The notes under the pieces were generated by a model, which ran no database searches, was not told the DNA's origin, and worked only from the letters and a program-made list of their open reading frames with translations. The translations under genes and the position numbers were made by a program. This document shows, in pieces, positions 5,614-7,138 of a stretch of DNA of 7,138 nucleotides. This DNA comes from Methylobacterium sp. (lineage in GTDB: Bacteria > Pseudomonadota > Alphaproteobacteria > Rhizobiales > Beijerinckiaceae), in the NCBI GenBank assembly GCA_021154065.1, contig JAJKJG010000241.1, positions 1 through 7,138 on the forward strand, in the 5' to 3' direction. Within the stretch, counting starts at the first letter, position 1, and each line of letters begins with the position of its first letter.

Positions 5614-6567
5614 ATGCAAAAACCCCTGGTCATCGCTCGCTGCGAAGCGGGGCCGGAGCTGTCGGCGAAGCTCGCGGCCTGGGAGCGCGGCGGCCTGTCG
5701 GTCGCCGTCGTCTCCGAAGCCGCGGACGCGGCGTTCGACGCGCTGCTTCCCGACGCGACGGCGATTCTCCACGTGCTCAAGCCGATCGCCGCCGAGGTGT
5801 TCGCCAGGGCGCCGCGCCTCAAGCTCGTGCAGAAGGTCGGCGTCGGCGTGAACACCATCGACCTCGAGGCGGCGCGCCGGCACGGCGTCGCGGTGTGCAA
5901 CATGCCCGGCACGAATACCGCCGCCGTCGCCGAGATGGCGCTCGCGCTCATGCTCGCCGCACTGCGCCGCCTGCCGCAATTCGACCGCGCGGCGCGCACG
6001 GCCGCCGGCTGGGCACTCCCGCCAGGCTCGGAGGCGTCGCTCGGTGAGATCGGCGGGCGCACGGTCGGGCTCGTCGGCGCCGGCGCGGTGCCGCGGCGGC
6101 TCGCGCCGATCCTCGCCGCGATGGGGGCCGAGGTGATCTACTGGAGTCGCGCGGCTCGCGCCGAGATGACGGCGGAGCACGTCGGCTTCAACGCGCTTCT
6201 GGCGCGCGCCGACATCCTCTCACTGCACCTGCCGCTGACGGCAGAGACCGAGCGCCTCCTCGGCCCCGACGCCTTCGCGCGGATGAAGCCCGGCGTGATC
6301 CTCGTCAACACCGCCCGCGGCGGGCTCGTCGACGAGGCGGCGCTGATCGCCGCGCTCGACGTGAAGCGGGTCGCCGTCGCCGCCCTCGACGTGCTCGCCG
6401 TCGAGCCGCCCTGTGACGATCATCCCCTCCTCGCACGCGACGACGTGATCGCAACGCCGCACGTCGCGTGGCTCACCGCCGAGACCTGGGAGCGCAGCCT
6501 CGGCGTCGCGCGCGAGAACGTGCTGCGGGCGCTTGCCGGCATGCCCTTGCTGCATCGGGTGGTCTGA
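5614..6567 (+). CDS. D-2-hydroxyacid dehydrogenase (hydroxypyruvate/glyoxylate reductase-like)
   Basis: 317 residues, the usual length for this family, which interconverts 2-oxoacids and D-2-hydroxyacids with NAD(P)H in the cytoplasm. The split N-terminal substrate domain has KVGVGVNTID (74-83) and MPGTNTAAVAEMAL (97-110); the catalytic set is complete with Arg235 in NTARGGLVDE, Glu264 in DVLAVEPP and His283 in ATPHVAW. The dinucleotide loop reads GAGAVP (155-160): the third glycine of GxGxxG is Pro160. After the second strand comes YWSR (176-179) instead of an acidic residue, which in this family suggests NADPH. Start ATG 5614 is chosen; GTG 5611 directly before it adds one residue, and neither has a clear Shine-Dalgarno. 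Followed 35 bases later by a short-chain dehydrogenase on the same strand and divergent from the kinase-enolase pair. Hydroxypyruvate or glyoxylate reductase is the nearest known role; substrate not determined. Confidence 0.9.
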   Translation: MQKPLVIARCEAGPELSAKLAAWERGGLSVAVVSEAADAAFDALLPDATAILHVLKPIAAEVFARAPRLKLVQKVGVGVNTIDLEAARRHGVAVCNMPGTNTAAVAEMALALMLAALRRLPQFDRAARTAAGWALPPGSEASLGEIGGRTVGLVGAGAVPRRLAPILAAMGAEVIYWSRAARAEMTAEHVGFNALLARADILSLHLPLTAETERLLGPDAFARMKPGVILVNTARGGLVDEAALIAALDVKRVAVAALDVLAVEPPCDDHPLLARDDVIATPHVAWLTAETWERSLGVARENVLRALAGMPLLHRVV

Positions 6568-6590
6568 CCTATGGCCCCCACGGGCATCTG

Positions 6591-6598
6591 GGGAGGGA
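6591..6598 (+). promoter_or_regulatory. Shine-Dalgarno of the short-chain dehydrogenase
   Basis: GGGAGGGA ends four bases before GTG 6603 and is the best ribosome site in the window apart from that of odc. It decides the GTG start, since no ATG is near in this frame. Confidence 0.7.
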
Positions 6599-6602
6599 CG
6601 GC

Positions 6603-7138
6603 GTGCGTCTGAAGGACAAGGTCGCGGTGGTCACGGGGGCGGCGCAGGGCATCGGCCTCGCCATCGCCGAGCGCTTCGCGCGCGAGGGCGCCAAGGTCAC
6701 GATCGGCGACATCAATGTCGAGAAGGGCGAGGCTGCCGCCGCGAAGCTCGGCGCGGGCGCGCTGTTCCACCAGGCTGACGTCGGCTACCGCGACCAGGCT
6801 GAGGGGCTCATCGCCCGCGCGGTCGCGGCCTTCGGCCGCCTCGACATCCTCGTCAACAACGCCGGCATCACCCACAACGCCGACTTCCTCGATCTCGCCG
6901 AGGACGACTACGACCGCGTGCTGCGCACGAACCTCAAATCGGTGTTCCTGTGCGGCCAGGCGGCGGCGCGGCGGATGGTGGCTCAGGGCGGCGGCGGCAC
7001 CATCATCAACATGGCCTCGGTGAATGCGCCTCTCGCGATCCCGAATCAGGTGCCTTACGGCGCCTCGAAGGGTGCGATCAACCAGCTGACGCGGGTGATG
7101 GCGGTCGGATTGGCGCCGCACCGCATCCGCGTCAACGC
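6603..7138 (+). CDS. Short-chain dehydrogenase/reductase (SDR, N-terminal part)
   Basis: 178 codons are in the window, about 70 percent of a classical SDR (around 250 residues); the gene runs off the right edge. Oxidises an alcohol or reduces a ketone with NAD(P). Seen in order: the dinucleotide motif TGAAQGIG (11-18), Asp36 at the end of the second strand (favours NAD), NNAG (85-88), Asn110, catalytic Ser139 in NMASV, and YGASK with Tyr152 and Lys156. All catalytic residues are present. The GTG start is fixed by a strong Shine-Dalgarno. It follows the hydroxyacid dehydrogenase by 35 bases and probably shares its transcript, which suggests a second redox step in the same pathway. Sugar or sugar-acid dehydrogenase and 3-oxoacyl reductase are the common roles of such proteins; the sequence does not choose between them. 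Confidence 0.92.
   Translation, partial: MRLKDKVAVVTGAAQGIGLAIAERFAREGAKVTIGDINVEKGEAAAAKLGAGALFHQADVGYRDQAEGLIARAVAAFGRLDILVNNAGITHNADFLDLAEDDYDRVLRTNLKSVFLCGQAAARRMVAQGGGGTIINMASVNAPLAIPNQVPYGASKGAINQLTRVMAVGLAPHRIRVN

Noticed and set aside
6568..6602. CCCC/GGGG pairing that might hide the SDR ribosome site
   Set aside because: Only four base pairs around an 11-base loop, too weak to claim.

Overview
This is high-GC chromosomal sequence (strong G/C preference at third codon positions) whose gene content fits an alphaproteobacterium, most likely of the Hyphomicrobiales. The main pointers are a fold-III PLP ornithine decarboxylase with a long structured leader, a Tat-exported MdoG-family glucan protein, and the codon usage. 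No rRNA, tRNA, CRISPR array, insertion sequence or phage gene was seen.

Layout, left to right. (1) 1-520, minus: N-terminal part of an ornithine decarboxylase, cut by the window edge. (2) 521-about 995, minus: its unusually long 5' leader, packed with hairpins, ending in a Shine-Dalgarno that can be masked by an alternative helix. This is probably the alphaproteobacterial speF-type leader RNA. A possible promoter lies at 1003-1031. (3) about 996-1196: upstream region of the next gene. (4) 1197-2750, plus: OpgG/OpgD (MdoG, GH186) periplasmic glucan protein with a Tat-like signal, followed with a 4-base GTGA overlap by (5) 2747-3217, plus: a RimI-like GNAT acetyltransferase. (6) 3211-3234: an inverted repeat whose arms carry the stop codons of the two convergent genes. 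(7) 3228-4508, minus: a divergent enolase, preceded 10 bases upstream by (8) 4519-5523, minus: an APH/choline-kinase-fold small-molecule kinase. (9) 5614-6567, plus: a D-2-hydroxyacid dehydrogenase, divergent from the kinase, followed by (10) 6603 to the end, plus: a short-chain dehydrogenase cut by the window edge.

The left part is housekeeping: polyamine synthesis under probable RNA control, and osmoregulated periplasmic glucan. The right part, 3228-7138, looks like a small catabolic module. A hydroxyacid dehydrogenase, a kinase and an enolase are the same three activities that, in the serine cycle, take hydroxypyruvate to D-glycerate, 2-phosphoglycerate and phosphoenolpyruvate. Here the kinase belongs to an unrelated fold and the enolase has lost a conserved active-site histidine (Ala366) along with two other active-site-shell changes. 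A related but different hydroxyacid is therefore a reasonable guess; the substrate cannot be read from sequence. This module and the ornithine decarboxylase leader are the two places most worth a second look.
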